NCBI RefSeq assembly: GCF_005518135.1
Contig: NZ_SULI01000007.1
Location: forward strand, 93,856 to 157,855
Origin: Shimia litoralis
Lineage (GTDB): Bacteria > Pseudomonadota > Alphaproteobacteria > Rhodobacterales > Rhodobacteraceae
Direction of reading: 5' to 3'
DNA length: 64,000 nt
Shown one piece after another: positions 9,898-18,953 of this stretch. Under the pieces are notes generated by a model. That model ran no database searches, had not been told where the DNA came from, and saw only the letters and a list, made by a program, of their open reading frames with translations. The position numbers were made by a program, and so were the translations under genes. Position 1 is the first letter of the stretch; the number at the start of each line of letters is the position of its first letter.

Positions 9898-10839
9898 TTA
9901 GTTGCCAAGAACCTTACCGATGTGATCCAGAGTCGAAATATCTTTCTGAATTTGAGCCTGAACAGCCTCGGCGTCTTGCCAATAGACAGCAGCCCCTGTT
10001 TCCGCAGCCAGCTTTTGCGCGCGTTCGGATTGCATGGTGGTCTTGGCCACTGCGATGATCTTTTCACGCACGTCCTGAGGTGTGTCTTTGTGCACAAACA
10101 GACCATTCCAAAGCGCCACATCCATGTCAGGCGCCAATTCTGCAACCGTCGGCGCATCAGGGGTCAGTGGAATACGGTCAGATCCGATAGATGCCAGAAC
10201 CTTGACATCATCCAAGCAAGGCAAGATCAGCTGAAGCGTGGTGTTGATGACGTCCACATCACCAGACGCCAACGTATTGCAGTCCAGTGCATCAAAAGCG
10301 GCATCAGCAGCGAATGAGAAGCCCATTTCAACAGCCAACCCCATAGTGACCTGTGTGGGCACCAGCGGCGCACCAAAGTGGCCAAGCACAACATCATTTT
10401 CTTTTGCATACGCTGCCAGCCCCGCCACGTCATCATACGGCGCATTGCCGCCCGCAGCGATCACAAACGGATATGTCAAAAAGTTGCCCAAGGGTTCGAA
10501 GGGGTCGGGGTTCAAATCAGGAATACCGATCATTGGGCCAACAACAGGCACCGCGATGATGAACGATCCGATTGTATACCCGTCAGCCGGGGCGTTTGCC
10601 ACCTCTACTGCACCGGGGAATGGCCCGCCGCCGCCTGGTTTGTTCACAACCGCTGTTGGAACACCATATGCGGCCTGAAAGTCCTCGGCGATCATGCGTG
10701 TCAACACATCCTCCAGATCGCCAGGAGGCCACGGAACCACGAACTCGACTGGCTTCTCGGGGTATTCCGCAAGCGCCATACCCGCCATCGCTGTCGATGC
10801 GAGCGCAGCCGCTGTCACTAGTTTTGCAAATTTGAACAT
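9898..10839 (-). CDS. tctC: TTT-family periplasmic substrate-binding protein TctC
   Basis: A 313-residue binding protein. A signal peptide (MFKFAKLVTAAALASTAMAG...ALA) is followed by the mature start EYPEKPVEFVVPWPPGD, typical of the Bug/TctC fold, and the NKPGGGG loop that contacts the ligand carboxylate. The start at 10839 is supported by GGGAGAAGGC; a frame to 10863 runs into the promoter palindrome. The family binds carboxylates, aromatic acids and amino acids, so the ligand is not predictable. It is first in the tctCBA operon and divergent from the IclR regulator. Confidence 0.93.
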   Translation of the reverse strand: MFKFAKLVTAAALASTAMAGMALAEYPEKPVEFVVPWPPGDLEDVLTRMIAEDFQAAYGVPTAVVNKPGGGGPFPGAVEVANAPADGYTIGSFIIAVPVVGPMIGIPDLNPDPFEPLGNFLTYPFVIAAGGNAPYDDVAGLAAYAKENDVVLGHFGAPLVPTQVTMGLAVEMGFSFAADAAFDALDCNTLASGDVDVINTTLQLILPCLDDVKVLASIGSDRIPLTPDAPTVAELAPDMDVALWNGLFVHKDTPQDVREKIIAVAKTTMQSERAQKLAAETGAAVYWQDAEAVQAQIQKDISTLDHIGKVLGN

Positions 10840-10856
10840 TGCCTTCTCCCTGTATC

Positions 10857-10873
10857 GGTTCATATAATGAACC
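10857..10873. promoter_or_regulatory. Perfect palindrome, candidate IclR operator
   Basis: GGTTCATATAATGAACC is a perfect inverted repeat (7-bp arms, 3-base centre) in the 112-bp divergent region between tctC (start 10839) and the iclR-type gene (start 10952). IclR-family proteins bind such sites in divergent promoters. Assignment to this regulator is inferred from position only. Confidence 0.5.
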
Positions 10874-10951
10874 TGTGTTTCACTTTTTAACTTGCACTGT
10901 TAATTAAAATCCGTCAAACCTTTTTTCATATTGAAAGGAACGAGAGGGAAA

Positions 10952-11740
10952 ATGACTTCTGCAACCAAAACCCTTGAACTGCTGTCGTTCTTTTCGGAAC
11001 AGCACCCCGAGATTGGGCTGTCACAATTCTGTAAGCTGACAAGTCGCGACAAAGCGACAACATACCGGCACCTTCAATCCCTTGAAATCGTAGGATTTAT
11101 TGAAAAAAATCCTCTCACAAAAAAATACCGGATGGGTCCCGCAGTTTTGCCGTTGGCGCAGATCCGGGAACGCACGGTGCCCCGCAAATCCGCTGCAAAA
11201 GCGTCAGTCGAGCAACTGGCGGATGCCACCGGGGAAACGGCACATGTCTCTGTATTGTCAGGAACAACGCTGTACTCTCTTGTTGCTGTCGAATCGCCCA
11301 AACACAGCACGCGCGCCATCGTTGATCTGAAAACTTTACCTCTGCACGCGACAGCGTCTGGTATCTGTACGTTGGCTTATGGCCCCGACATCCTGACGCA
11401 AACAGCCAAGCAAAACCTCGAGCGTTTCACGGCAAAAACCCAAACAACAGAGCAAGGATTGGACGCGGCGATACAGCGTGTCAAAGAAACCGGATTCTCG
11501 CATTCAAAGGGCAGCATTGAAGAAGACATTTACGGCTTGTCCGCCCCTCTGTTTGACCAAAGCGGCACCATCGCAGGTGCCGTATCCGTAGCCAGCGTGG
11601 CAACGCGTTTCAACGCTGACGCGGAACGGACCATCAAACATCAACTTATCCTCGCCAGTCGACAAATCAGCCACAATTGGGGGGGAAGCATTCCCAACCC
11701 TATCGAAGCGTGCTGGTCCAAGACCCTTGCAGAAACTTAA
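10952..11740 (+). CDS. IclR-family transcriptional regulator
   Basis: A 262-residue regulator. An N-terminal winged helix-turn-helix occupies about residues 5-65 (LSQFCKLTSRDKATTYRHLQSLEIVGFIEK), and an IclR effector-binding domain about 80-250 (LHATASGICTLAYG and the EEDIYGLSAPLFD pocket region). The ATG at 10952 is preceded by GAGAGGGAAA. It is divergent from tctCBA and only 17 bases upstream of the aminotransferase gene, so it probably controls both arms in response to the imported compound (inference). Confidence 0.92.
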   Translation: MTSATKTLELLSFFSEQHPEIGLSQFCKLTSRDKATTYRHLQSLEIVGFIEKNPLTKKYRMGPAVLPLAQIRERTVPRKSAAKASVEQLADATGETAHVSVLSGTTLYSLVAVESPKHSTRAIVDLKTLPLHATASGICTLAYGPDILTQTAKQNLERFTAKTQTTEQGLDAAIQRVKETGFSHSKGSIEEDIYGLSAPLFDQSGTIAGAVSVASVATRFNADAERTIKHQLILASRQISHNWGGSIPNPIEACWSKTLAET

Positions 11741-11757
11741 CCCATGGGAAAAGCGCA

Positions 11758-13104
11758 ATGAAAGATTCAAACTTTTTGAAGGAAAATAACGGGCGCCTGA
11801 TGTGGCACCCGATGACCTCCCCAAAGGATAGCCGCGACAATCCTCCCAAGATTATCACCGGATCAAGTGGTGTGCGCATCCAAGATATCGACGGGCACTC
11901 TGTGGTCGATGCTGTTGGCGGCTTGTGGAACGTCAATCTCGGATACTCCTGTGACGTGGTCAAACAGGCGATCTCGGATCAGCTGGAAAAAATGCCTTAT
12001 TATTCGACGTTTCGCGGATCGACGAATGATGCAGCCATTGAGCTTTCGTTTGAACTAGAGAAGTTTTTTGCGCCCGACGGATTAAGCCGCGCCTTTTTCA
12101 CGTCGGGTGGATCGGATTCTGTGGAAACCGCGCTTCGGCTTGCAAGACAATACCACAAACTTCGCGGGGACGCGGGGCGGGTAAAGTTTCTGAGTCTGAA
12201 AAAGGGCTATCACGGCACCCACATGGGCGGCGCCAGCGTGAACGGAAACGCAAATTTCCGCACAGCTTATGAACCGCTGCTGCCTGGGTGCTATCATATC
12301 CCGGCACCATACACCTATCGCAACCCGTTCAATGAAACAGACCCTGAAAAGCTGGCGCACCTCTGCGTTGCCGCGCTTGAAGACGAAATCGCATTCCAAG
12401 GCGCAAATACAATTGCGGCCATGATCATGGAGCCAATTCTGGGGGCTGGTGGTGTTATTCCACCGCATAAGTCATTTGCCCCGATGGTGCGCGACGTTTG
12501 CGATCGGCACGGCATTCTCTTGATCACCGACGAAGTCATCACCGCGTATGGACGGACAGGTGCTTGGTCTGGTGCACGGCTCTGGGGCATCAAACCTGAT
12601 ATGATGTGCACCGCCAAGGCGATTACGAATGGGTATTTTCCTTTTGGTGCCCTGATGTTGGGCGACAAGATGGTCGAGGTTTTCGAAGACAACCCCGCCG
12701 CCAAAATTGGTCATGGGTACACGTATTCGGGGCACCCTGTTGGTGCAGCAGCCGCCTTGGCATGTCTTGCTGAGACAAAACGCCTGAACGTGATCGACAA
12801 TGCGGCCGAGCGCGGCACGCAGCTGTACCAAGGATGTCTGGCCCTGATGGAAAAATACGACATCATTGGAGACGTCCGCGGTGGTCACGGCCTGATGACT
12901 GCGATTGAGATGGTCAGCGACCGCGCAACCAAGGCCCCAATCGGTGCCGACATTGGCGGGAAAATCCAAGAGGCCACGTATGAAGCTGGCGCGATGGTGC
13001 GGGTATCCGGACCAAATATCATTCTTTCGCCGCCTTTGGTTCTGTCGCAAGAAGACGCGGGATTGATCCTGACGGCGCTGGACAAAGGGTTTGCCTCGCT
13101 CTGA
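11758..13104 (+). CDS. Class-III (omega) aminotransferase, PLP-dependent
   Basis: A 448-residue fold-type I aminotransferase. Visible marks are WHPMTSPKD near the N-terminus, DAVGGLWNVNLGY, the FFTSGGSDSVETALRLAR cofactor loop, ITDEVITAYGRTG, and the PLP lysine in CTAKAITNGYFPFG. Relatives transfer amino groups from omega-amino acids, diamines or taurine to pyruvate or oxoglutarate. The substrate here is undetermined. It is co-oriented with and 17 bases after the iclR-type gene. With the divergent aldehyde dehydrogenase it suggests deamination of an amine followed by oxidation of the aldehyde. Confidence 0.9.
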   Translation: MKDSNFLKENNGRLMWHPMTSPKDSRDNPPKIITGSSGVRIQDIDGHSVVDAVGGLWNVNLGYSCDVVKQAISDQLEKMPYYSTFRGSTNDAAIELSFELEKFFAPDGLSRAFFTSGGSDSVETALRLARQYHKLRGDAGRVKFLSLKKGYHGTHMGGASVNGNANFRTAYEPLLPGCYHIPAPYTYRNPFNETDPEKLAHLCVAALEDEIAFQGANTIAAMIMEPILGAGGVIPPHKSFAPMVRDVCDRHGILLITDEVITAYGRTGAWSGARLWGIKPDMMCTAKAITNGYFPFGALMLGDKMVEVFEDNPAAKIGHGYTYSGHPVGAAAALACLAETKRLNVIDNAAERGTQLYQGCLALMEKYDIIGDVRGGHGLMTAIEMVSDRATKAPIGADIGGKIQEATYEAGAMVRVSGPNIILSPPLVLSQEDAGLILTALDKGFASL

Positions 13105-13130
13105 GCGCGCAGCACGATCCCCACAACCCA

Positions 13131-13159
13131 ATACGGGTCGGCACAGTGCCGGCCCGTAT
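13131..13159. terminator. Hairpin between convergent aminotransferase and smc genes
   Basis: ATACGGGTCGGC...GCCGGCCCGTAT forms a 12-bp stem (one G-U pair) with a short loop, in the 83-bp gap between two convergent genes. There is no long T-run, so the terminator role is inferred from position. Confidence 0.5.
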
Positions 13160-13187
13160 CTGATTTCTGCCCCGAGATAATTCGACG

Positions 13188-16100
13188 TTAGGCGACCATT
13201 GTTTCCGCGGCTTTCAGATCGACAGACACAAGTTGCGACACGCCCTGCTCGGCCATTGTGACGCCGAACAGCCGGTCCATGCGCGCCATGGTCACCGCAT
13301 GGTGCGTGATGATCAAAAACCGCGTGTCTGTCTGGCGGCACATTTCATCCAGAAGATCACAGAACCGCGTGACATTGGCATCGTCCAGCGGGGCATCGAC
13401 CTCGTCAAGCACACAAATCGGAGCGGGGTTGGCCAAGAACACTGCGAAAATTAACGCCATGGCTGTCAGTGTTTGTTCCCCACCCGACAAGAGAGACAAC
13501 GTCGACAGTTTTTTGCCCGGAGGTTGGCACATGATTTCCAATCCTGCCTCGAGCGGGTCATCGCTTTCGACCAAGACAAGATTGGCCTCACCGCCCCCAA
13601 ACAGGTGCTTGAACAACAGTGTAAAATTGCTGTTCACTTGTTCGAATGCCGTCAAAAGGCGCTCGCGTCCCTCGCGATTCAGACTCGATATGCCGCTGCG
13701 CAGTGCTTTGATCGCCTCTTCAAGATCGGCTTTCTCGGCGATCAGGGCATCATGCTCTTCCTGAACATCTTTGGCATCTTCTTCCGCTCTCAGGTTCACA
13801 GCGCCTAACGAATCTCGCTGGCGCTTTAATCGGTTCACATCCGCCTCGATCGCGTGACTGTCCGGCATATTGTCTGGCTCGACCTTAAGGCTTTCCAGCA
13901 ATGCTGCAGGCGTGAGATCCTGCTCTTCCAGGATGCGTTCTGCCGCATAGGACACGGTTTCGCGTGCCGCATCCGAGCGTGCCTCGGATCGAGCGCGGGC
14001 TTCTCGTGCCTCGCTCGCCAGACGCTCGGCGTCACGTTCTGCATTTTCTGCGTCACGCAATGCGGTTTCCGCCACCGCCAGAGAATCCGATGCAGCACCG
14101 CGGCGGGCTTGGGCGTCACCGATAGCGTCCGTCAGTTCTTCGCGTTTGGCCGCGATTTCGTCAGGCGCTGACCCGGCCTCCTTCAGTTCTGCTTCGGACG
14201 TGGTTTTGCGTTCGTTCAGCTCGCCAATCCGCTTCTCCGCGGTTTCAAGACGATGCCGCCAGCCGCTCACTTCCTTGGTGACCTCTTGTGATCGACGCAC
14301 ACGCGCCTCGCCTTCTCGACGCAACTCATCATGCCCAGAGCGGCGCGACATCATCGTGATGCGCGCAGCCTCAACCGACATTTTCACATCCTCAACGCCA
14401 GAACGCGCCGCATCCAGATCACCAAGATCCGCAACCGCGCGCTCGGCCTCGGACACTTGCGCACGGGCCGACATCGCCTCTTCTTCGTGGCGGGTGACGG
14501 CAAGCCCCAAAGATTCAAGACGCCCTTGAGCCAGATTCCGATCAGCCTCGGCGCGGCTTAGGGCCCGATTTGCATCAGCGACGGCGCGGTCCGCATCGCG
14601 ACGCGCCAATCTCGCGGCCTTGTCCACTTCAGACAAGTCACGCAGACGTGCCTGAAGGGTTTCATGCGCCTGCACTGCCCCATCCGCGCGCGCGGTGGCC
14701 CGTGCCATCTGCTGCTTGAGTTCTTCAAGCCGGTTCAACTGTTGCAACCGCAAAGCCGCCGCGCTGGGGGCATCCTCGGCCCATGCGCGATACCCGTCCC
14801 AACGCCACAAATCCCCCTCCAGAGACACAAGACGCTGCCCCGGCTTTAGCAAAGGTTGAAGACCCATGGCATCTTCTGTGGCGACCAGACCAATCTGGCT
14901 CATCCGACGTTCAAGCACCTCGGGCACCGAAACATGCGCCACCAAAGATGTCACGCCATCTGGCAAGGCCTGAGTCTGTGCATATGGCGGCAGAACATGC
15001 CATCCCGAGGGCCCGTCCTCGTCTACCTCTGGCGCACGTAAATCGTCTGCCATCGCCGCCCCAAGTGCCTTTTCAAAGCCTTGCTGCACCTGAAGGCGGT
15101 CCAGAATTTGGCCCCCTTCTGCTGTGTCGCGTTCGACAAGCTTGGCAAGGGCGGTCACTTCAGCCCGCAGGGCGTTTAACTCGCCTTCTGCTTCCGAGCG
15201 CTCCCCACGTGCGTCTGCCTCGCGGGCCTGCGTTTCGGCGCGATCAATCTCGGCTTGCGCCAAGGTCTCTTCTGCCTGTTGCGCCGACGTCACCGCGTGC
15301 GCCTCGGCAACTTTGGAGCTTTCAAAATCTTGCGCGGCCTTGGTCAGTGCGGCTTTCGACGCATCGACGGCCGCACGCGCGCGCCCAGCTTCTGACTCGC
15401 TCTTTTCTTGTGTCTTACGGCTATCTTGCAGCAAACGATGTGCCGATTGATGGCGGGCCGCCAGACGGGCGACATCCTCGGTGAGCTGTGACAAATCGCT
15501 TTCGCGCTCTTGCAATACGCTTGCTGCATGGCGGGCATCGGCTGCGGCCGCCTCAAGACGTTCAGCATGCCCTTCGCCAGCCTTGGCCAGTTCTTTGGCC
15601 TCCCACTCGAGGCGTGCGATCGTATCTTCGGCATCGCGGTTCAACCCTGCCTCGCGCTCCATATCCTTGACCAACTGATCGATACGCTTTTCCAGGGTCT
15701 CAATGATTTGCCGTGCATGCGCCTCTTGATCGTTCAGGGTGTCGCGTTGCACCTGCAATCGTTGCAAAACGGCGGCTGCAATGGCTTCTTCCTCGCGCAG
15801 CGGCGGCAAAGCATCATCGCGTTTCACGCGTTCTTTCGCTGCGGTTCGCGCCAAGATTTCAGCCTGTCCGGCCTGTGTTGTCCGTGTCCGCAACTCTTCC
15901 TGCGCAGCGGCGCGTGCGTCGTCTGCCTCGCGCCACCTGCGATACAGCAACATCCCTTCGGATTGGCGCAATTCTTCGCCAATTGCACGATACCGCGCCG
16001 CCTGTCGGGCTTGCTTTGCCAGTTGCGCCAATTGGCTCGCCAATTGTTCGACAACATCATCTACGCGCGAAAGATTGGTCTCTGCGCCCTTAAGTTTGAG

Positions 16101-16643
16101 CTCTGCTTCGTGGCGGCGTTGGTACAGCCCCGAGATGCCTGCGGCCTCTTCCAGTATCCGCCGTCTTGCCTTCGGTTTTGCGTTGATAAGTTCTGCGATC
16201 TGTCCCTGCCGCACCAAAGCCGGAGAATGCGCACCAGTCGAAGCATCCGCAAACAGCATTTGCACATCACGCGCGCGCACATCCTTGGTGTTCACCTTAT
16301 AGGCGCTTCCCACATCGCGTGTGATACGGCGCACGATCTCGAGAGAGTCGTCGTCATTAAACCCAGCCGGAGCAAGGCGTTCGCTATTATCAATATGAAG
16401 AGAGACTTCGGAAAAGTTACGCGCTGGTCGTGTCGCCGCACCGGCAAAGATCACGTCTTCCATGCCCCCGCCGCGCATGGCGGTCGGGCGATTTTCCCCC
16501 ATGACCCAACGCAGAGCCTCCAAGAGATTAGACTTGCCACAGCCATTCGGACCAACAACCCCCGTCAGACCATCCGCAATGATCAAATCGGTTGGATCCA
16601 CAAAGCTTTTGAAGCCGGTCAGTCTTAGCTTAGAAAAGCGCAA
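13188..16643 (-). CDS. smc: Chromosome segregation protein SMC
   Basis: A 1151-residue SMC ATPase that compacts and segregates the chromosome with ScpA/ScpB. The N-terminal head carries Walker A (GPNGCGKSN, about residues 32-40). Two long Ala/Glu/Arg-rich coiled-coil arms flank a hinge at roughly 500-610 (SGWHVLPPYAQ...SLEGDLWRWDG). The C-terminal head has the signature LSGGEQTLTAMALIF and Walker B ICVLDEVDAPLDD. The start is TTG (LRFSKLRLTGFKSF, initiator read as Met), since no ATG or GTG lies in frame just upstream. The length is typical of alphaproteobacterial SMC. Confidence 0.96.
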   Translation of the reverse strand: MRFSKLRLTGFKSFVDPTDLIIADGLTGVVGPNGCGKSNLLEALRWVMGENRPTAMRGGGMEDVIFAGAATRPARNFSEVSLHIDNSERLAPAGFNDDDSLEIVRRITRDVGSAYKVNTKDVRARDVQMLFADASTGAHSPALVRQGQIAELINAKPKARRRILEEAAGISGLYQRRHEAELKLKGAETNLSRVDDVVEQLASQLAQLAKQARQAARYRAIGEELRQSEGMLLYRRWREADDARAAAQEELRTRTTQAGQAEILARTAAKERVKRDDALPPLREEEAIAAAVLQRLQVQRDTLNDQEAHARQIIETLEKRIDQLVKDMEREAGLNRDAEDTIARLEWEAKELAKAGEGHAERLEAAAADARHAASVLQERESDLSQLTEDVARLAARHQSAHRLLQDSRKTQEKSESEAGRARAAVDASKAALTKAAQDFESSKVAEAHAVTSAQQAEETLAQAEIDRAETQAREADARGERSEAEGELNALRAEVTALAKLVERDTAEGGQILDRLQVQQGFEKALGAAMADDLRAPEVDEDGPSGWHVLPPYAQTQALPDGVTSLVAHVSVPEVLERRMSQIGLVATEDAMGLQPLLKPGQRLVSLEGDLWRWDGYRAWAEDAPSAAALRLQQLNRLEELKQQMARATARADGAVQAHETLQARLRDLSEVDKAARLARRDADRAVADANRALSRAEADRNLAQGRLESLGLAVTRHEEEAMSARAQVSEAERAVADLGDLDAARSGVEDVKMSVEAARITMMSRRSGHDELRREGEARVRRSQEVTKEVSGWRHRLETAEKRIGELNERKTTSEAELKEAGSAPDEIAAKREELTDAIGDAQARRGAASDSLAVAETALRDAENAERDAERLASEAREARARSEARSDAARETVSYAAERILEEQDLTPAALLESLKVEPDNMPDSHAIEADVNRLKRQRDSLGAVNLRAEEDAKDVQEEHDALIAEKADLEEAIKALRSGISSLNREGRERLLTAFEQVNSNFTLLFKHLFGGGEANLVLVESDDPLEAGLEIMCQPPGKKLSTLSLLSGGEQTLTAMALIFAVFLANPAPICVLDEVDAPLDDANVTRFCDLLDEMCRQTDTRFLIITHHAVTMARMDRLFGVTMAEQGVSQLVSVDLKAAETMVA

Positions 16644-16869
16644 TATCCGCGCACCCCCTGATTCCCCTTGATCTTAACCCTGCAAAGGCGATTGCGCCCA
16701 TGTCAACGAAAAAACACAGGATGTGCTCTGATCCGTAGACTTATCCACAAGATATTGAGCCCACATAATGACACACCATGTCACTGACATATTGCCCAAA
16801 GGGCGCATCTTGTCTCTGGGGTGTCGGAAACAGCCTTGACCTTACCCCCTAATCCCGTCCAAACAGGTT

Positions 16870-17062
16870 TTGTATGGTGTCCATGGGCCAAGTTCTTTCT
16901 ATGGATGTTCGGGAATGTGGAAGAACCAGATTGGTTTGCAGCCACAGCCGCCCCCGCGACTGTATGTGGAGAGCGCGCGTTCAATGCCACTGGAGGATAT
17001 CCTCTGGGAAGGGAATGCACCGCGGTGACCCACAAGCCAGGAGACCGGCCATGCGAATGAAA
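16870..17062 (+). ncRNA. Cobalamin riboswitch upstream of cbtBA
   Basis: The leader contains the conserved AdoCbl-riboswitch blocks in order: CGCGACTGTA, GCCACTGG, GGGAAGG and the B12 box AGCCAGGAGACCGGCC (17035-17050). A short hairpin CCCGTC/GACGGG (17073-17089) sits directly before the AGGAGAA ribosome binding site of cbtB and is the likely expression platform. High B12 should shut off the cobalt transporter genes by known riboswitch logic. The 5' boundary is approximate. Confidence 0.93.
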
Positions 17063-17105
17063 TATTAACCCACCCGTCGGGGTGACGGGAACAGGAGAAG
17101 ACAAT

Positions 17106-17276
17106 ATGTCGACTAAAACAGCTACCTTCGCAGCCGCACGTACAAACACAGCAGCTTTCGTTTTGGCCCTCACCGTAGGCGTCGCACTGTTGACCGTTTC
17201 GGGCATGGCACAAGCCACCGTTCTGCACGATGCAGCGCACGATCAGCGTCACGCTATGGCATTTCCTTGCCACTAA
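17106..17276 (+). CDS. cbtB: CbtB-type cobalt transporter subunit
   Basis: A 56-residue protein with one hydrophobic segment (AAFVLALTVGVALLTVSGMAQA) followed by a short histidine-rich tail (VLHDAAHDQRHAM...PCH). That is the hallmark of CbtB, whose tail is thought to bind cobalt. It is the first gene after the cobalamin riboswitch. The ATG at 17106 follows AGGAGAAGACAAT; an in-frame ATG/ACG context further up is not needed. It is paired with cbtA 15 bases downstream. Confidence 0.9.
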   Translation: MSTKTATFAAARTNTAAFVLALTVGVALLTVSGMAQATVLHDAAHDQRHAMAFPCH

Positions 17277-17291
17277 GCATTCGCTAACAAA

Positions 17292-17978
17292 ATGACAAAA
17301 AATTTGTTGTCCAGCGCCGTGTTCGCTGGCCTGATTGCAGGGTCGTTCGCGGCCCTTCTTCAGTTTATGTTTGTGATTCCACTTTTGCTCGAGGGCGAAC
17401 TTTACGAAGGTGGTGAGCGCATACACTTTTTGGTCGATGGCATGACCCAATCTGACAAGGGGGCTCCTGCTCTCGGGACTGATTGGGCGCGTCACGCGAT
17501 GACCGTTGCGTTTAACATCGTCACCTATACCGGCTATGCACTTTTGACCGTTGCTGCGATGGGTTTTGCGCGTGAACGCGCGGGCACTCAGATCAATGCG
17601 CAAGCGGGTCTGATCTGGGGTATCTGCGGTTTCATCGCCGTTCAACTGGCCCCTGCAATGGGCCTCCCACCAGAGCTTCCTGGTACTGTTGCGGCAGAAC
17701 TCGCGCCACGCCAGATGTGGTGGACAGGCACAATCATTGCCACGCTTGTCGGCCTCTCTGTGATTGCCTTTGCACGATCCATGCCACTGCAGTTTCTCGG
17801 CTTGGTTCTGGTTCTCGTGCCGCATGTCATTGGTGCGCCACATCTCGACACGTACTTTGGCATTGCTCCACCTGAATTGTCCGCCGAGTTTGCCACAGCA
17901 AGCCTAGCAACAGCTCTGATTGGATGGACCATGATGGGATACTTCGCGGGCTATTTTATGTCTCGCGGCGAAGACTAG
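17292..17978 (+). CDS. cbtA: CbtA-type cobalt transporter membrane protein
   Basis: A 228-residue protein with about five membrane helices, starting NLLSSAVFAGLIAGSFAALLQF and containing the CbtA stretch FNIVTYTGYALLTVAAM. Genes of this family are found behind B12 riboswitches and are proposed cobalt importers. No clear ribosome binding site precedes its ATG, only 15 bases after cbtB, so translation may depend on cbtB. Cobalt feeds the aerobic cobalamin pathway, of which cobC and cobD lie 14 kb upstream. Confidence 0.9.
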   Translation: MTKNLLSSAVFAGLIAGSFAALLQFMFVIPLLLEGELYEGGERIHFLVDGMTQSDKGAPALGTDWARHAMTVAFNIVTYTGYALLTVAAMGFARERAGTQINAQAGLIWGICGFIAVQLAPAMGLPPELPGTVAAELAPRQMWWTGTIIATLVGLSVIAFARSMPLQFLGLVLVLVPHVIGAPHLDTYFGIAPPELSAEFATASLATALIGWTMMGYFAGYFMSRGED

Positions 17979-18036
17979 ATCACACTCGGCTCTTCCCCTT
18001 GGAATTCTTGCAGTTCCTTGGGGAAGCTCACCACGC

Positions 18037-18384
18037 TTATTCCGCGGGAATGCGACCTTTCAGGCAAAAGCGTAACCGACCTGCCGGACGCGCGTCTTCA
18101 ATCACGCCCCCTTTGGCCTGAACATATAAATCAACCAGAGCGGCGATATCGTGAACATCCTCGCGTTCGATTCCCGAAAACAAATAGGCCATTTTGCCTT
18201 TGGCTCGCAGCGCAAGCGACACCGGCTCATCACAGATATTCAAGCAGGGTGTTTTGATCACATCCACATCGTGGCACCCCCCACGATCGTCCAAAAGCCG
18301 AGCAACCGCGTCGGCAATATCAGCGCCTGATTTTTGACCATCCGTGCCCAAACAGGTCTCACATATAAATAGCTTATGCGTCAT
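18037..18384 (-). CDS. DUF1636 metal-binding-type protein
   Basis: A 115-residue protein with a cysteine pattern: CETCLG at the start, then GGCHDVDVIKTPCLNICDEPVSLAL. This matches DUF1636, a thioredoxin-like ferredoxin-related family that often lies among cobalamin and cobalt genes. Four Cys in two pairs could hold a 2Fe-2S cluster or a metal; this is inferred. The ATG at 18384 was preferred because the family begins with the MTHKLFICETC segment; a longer frame to 18435 adds non-family residues. It is convergent with cbtA and divergent from the GNAT gene. Confidence 0.82.
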   Translation of the reverse strand: MTHKLFICETCLGTDGQKSGADIADAVARLLDDRGGCHDVDVIKTPCLNICDEPVSLALRAKGKMAYLFSGIEREDVHDIAALVDLYVQAKGGVIEDARPAGRLRFCLKGRIPAE

Positions 18385-18465
18385 CCTGCAGCCCTCTTGT
18401 TTCGTCCTATGGACTAACGGGCAACGCCCTGCCACACAAGCATCAGAACAGAGTACAGGTCACTT

Positions 18466-18924
18466 ATGCAACAAGTCCAAGTCAAACGCGGCGATCCCAA
18501 AAGCCCACAAGCCACCGCCTTGCTCAGCGCCAGCCATGCCCTGATGCAGGACCTGTTTGATCCTGAGGAAAACCATTACCTAGAAGTGGACGAGCTTTGT
18601 GTGCCCTCCATCCACTTTTTTCTGGCATCCCGGGATGGTCAGACCATTGGATGCGTCGCCCTCGCCAACAAAGGCGCATACGGTGAAATTAAATCGATGT
18701 TCGTGGACCCAGATGCACGCGGGTTGGGTGTCGCACATCGCCTGATGAGCGCTATACAACAAGATGCGCGCGCCCAAGGCCTCACAAGTGTGAAGCTGGA
18801 AACCGGTGACAAACTGAAGTCAGCCGTGGCGCTTTACAAGGCACATGGATTTGAAGTCTGTGACGCCTTTGGCGACTATGAGGCGAATACGACATCTCTG
18901 TTTATGAGCAAGCGCCTAGACTGA
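18466..18924 (+). CDS. GNAT-family N-acetyltransferase
   Basis: A 152-residue acyltransferase. The acetyl-CoA-binding motif A is clear: EIKSMFVDPDARGLGVAHRLMSAIQQDARAQG, with the R/Q-x-x-G-x-A-like turn RGLGVA. It continues to the usual VKLETGDKLKSAVALYKAHGFEVC segment, which resembles the amino-acid or small-molecule acetyltransferase branch. The substrate is unknown. It is a single gene with its own 82-bp divergent promoter region. Confidence 0.85.
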   Translation: MQQVQVKRGDPKSPQATALLSASHALMQDLFDPEENHYLEVDELCVPSIHFFLASRDGQTIGCVALANKGAYGEIKSMFVDPDARGLGVAHRLMSAIQQDARAQGLTSVKLETGDKLKSAVALYKAHGFEVCDAFGDYEANTTSLFMSKRLD

Positions 18925-18953
18925 GCCGTGCAAACTGGTGATAAAATGCCAAG

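Noticed and set aside
15510..16628. Long plus-strand frame (372 codons) opposite smc
   Set aside because: It lies wholly antisense to the clear smc gene, and its translation is rich in Cys, Arg and His with no family pattern.
16741..16749. Exact DnaA-box sequence TTATCCACA
   Set aside because: A single 9-mer is expected by chance about once per two such windows, and there is no cluster, no AT-rich unwinding region and no replication gene nearby.
16899..17843. Minus-strand frame (314 codons) across the riboswitch and cbtBA
   Set aside because: It would require coding through a conserved riboswitch and opposite two recognised genes.
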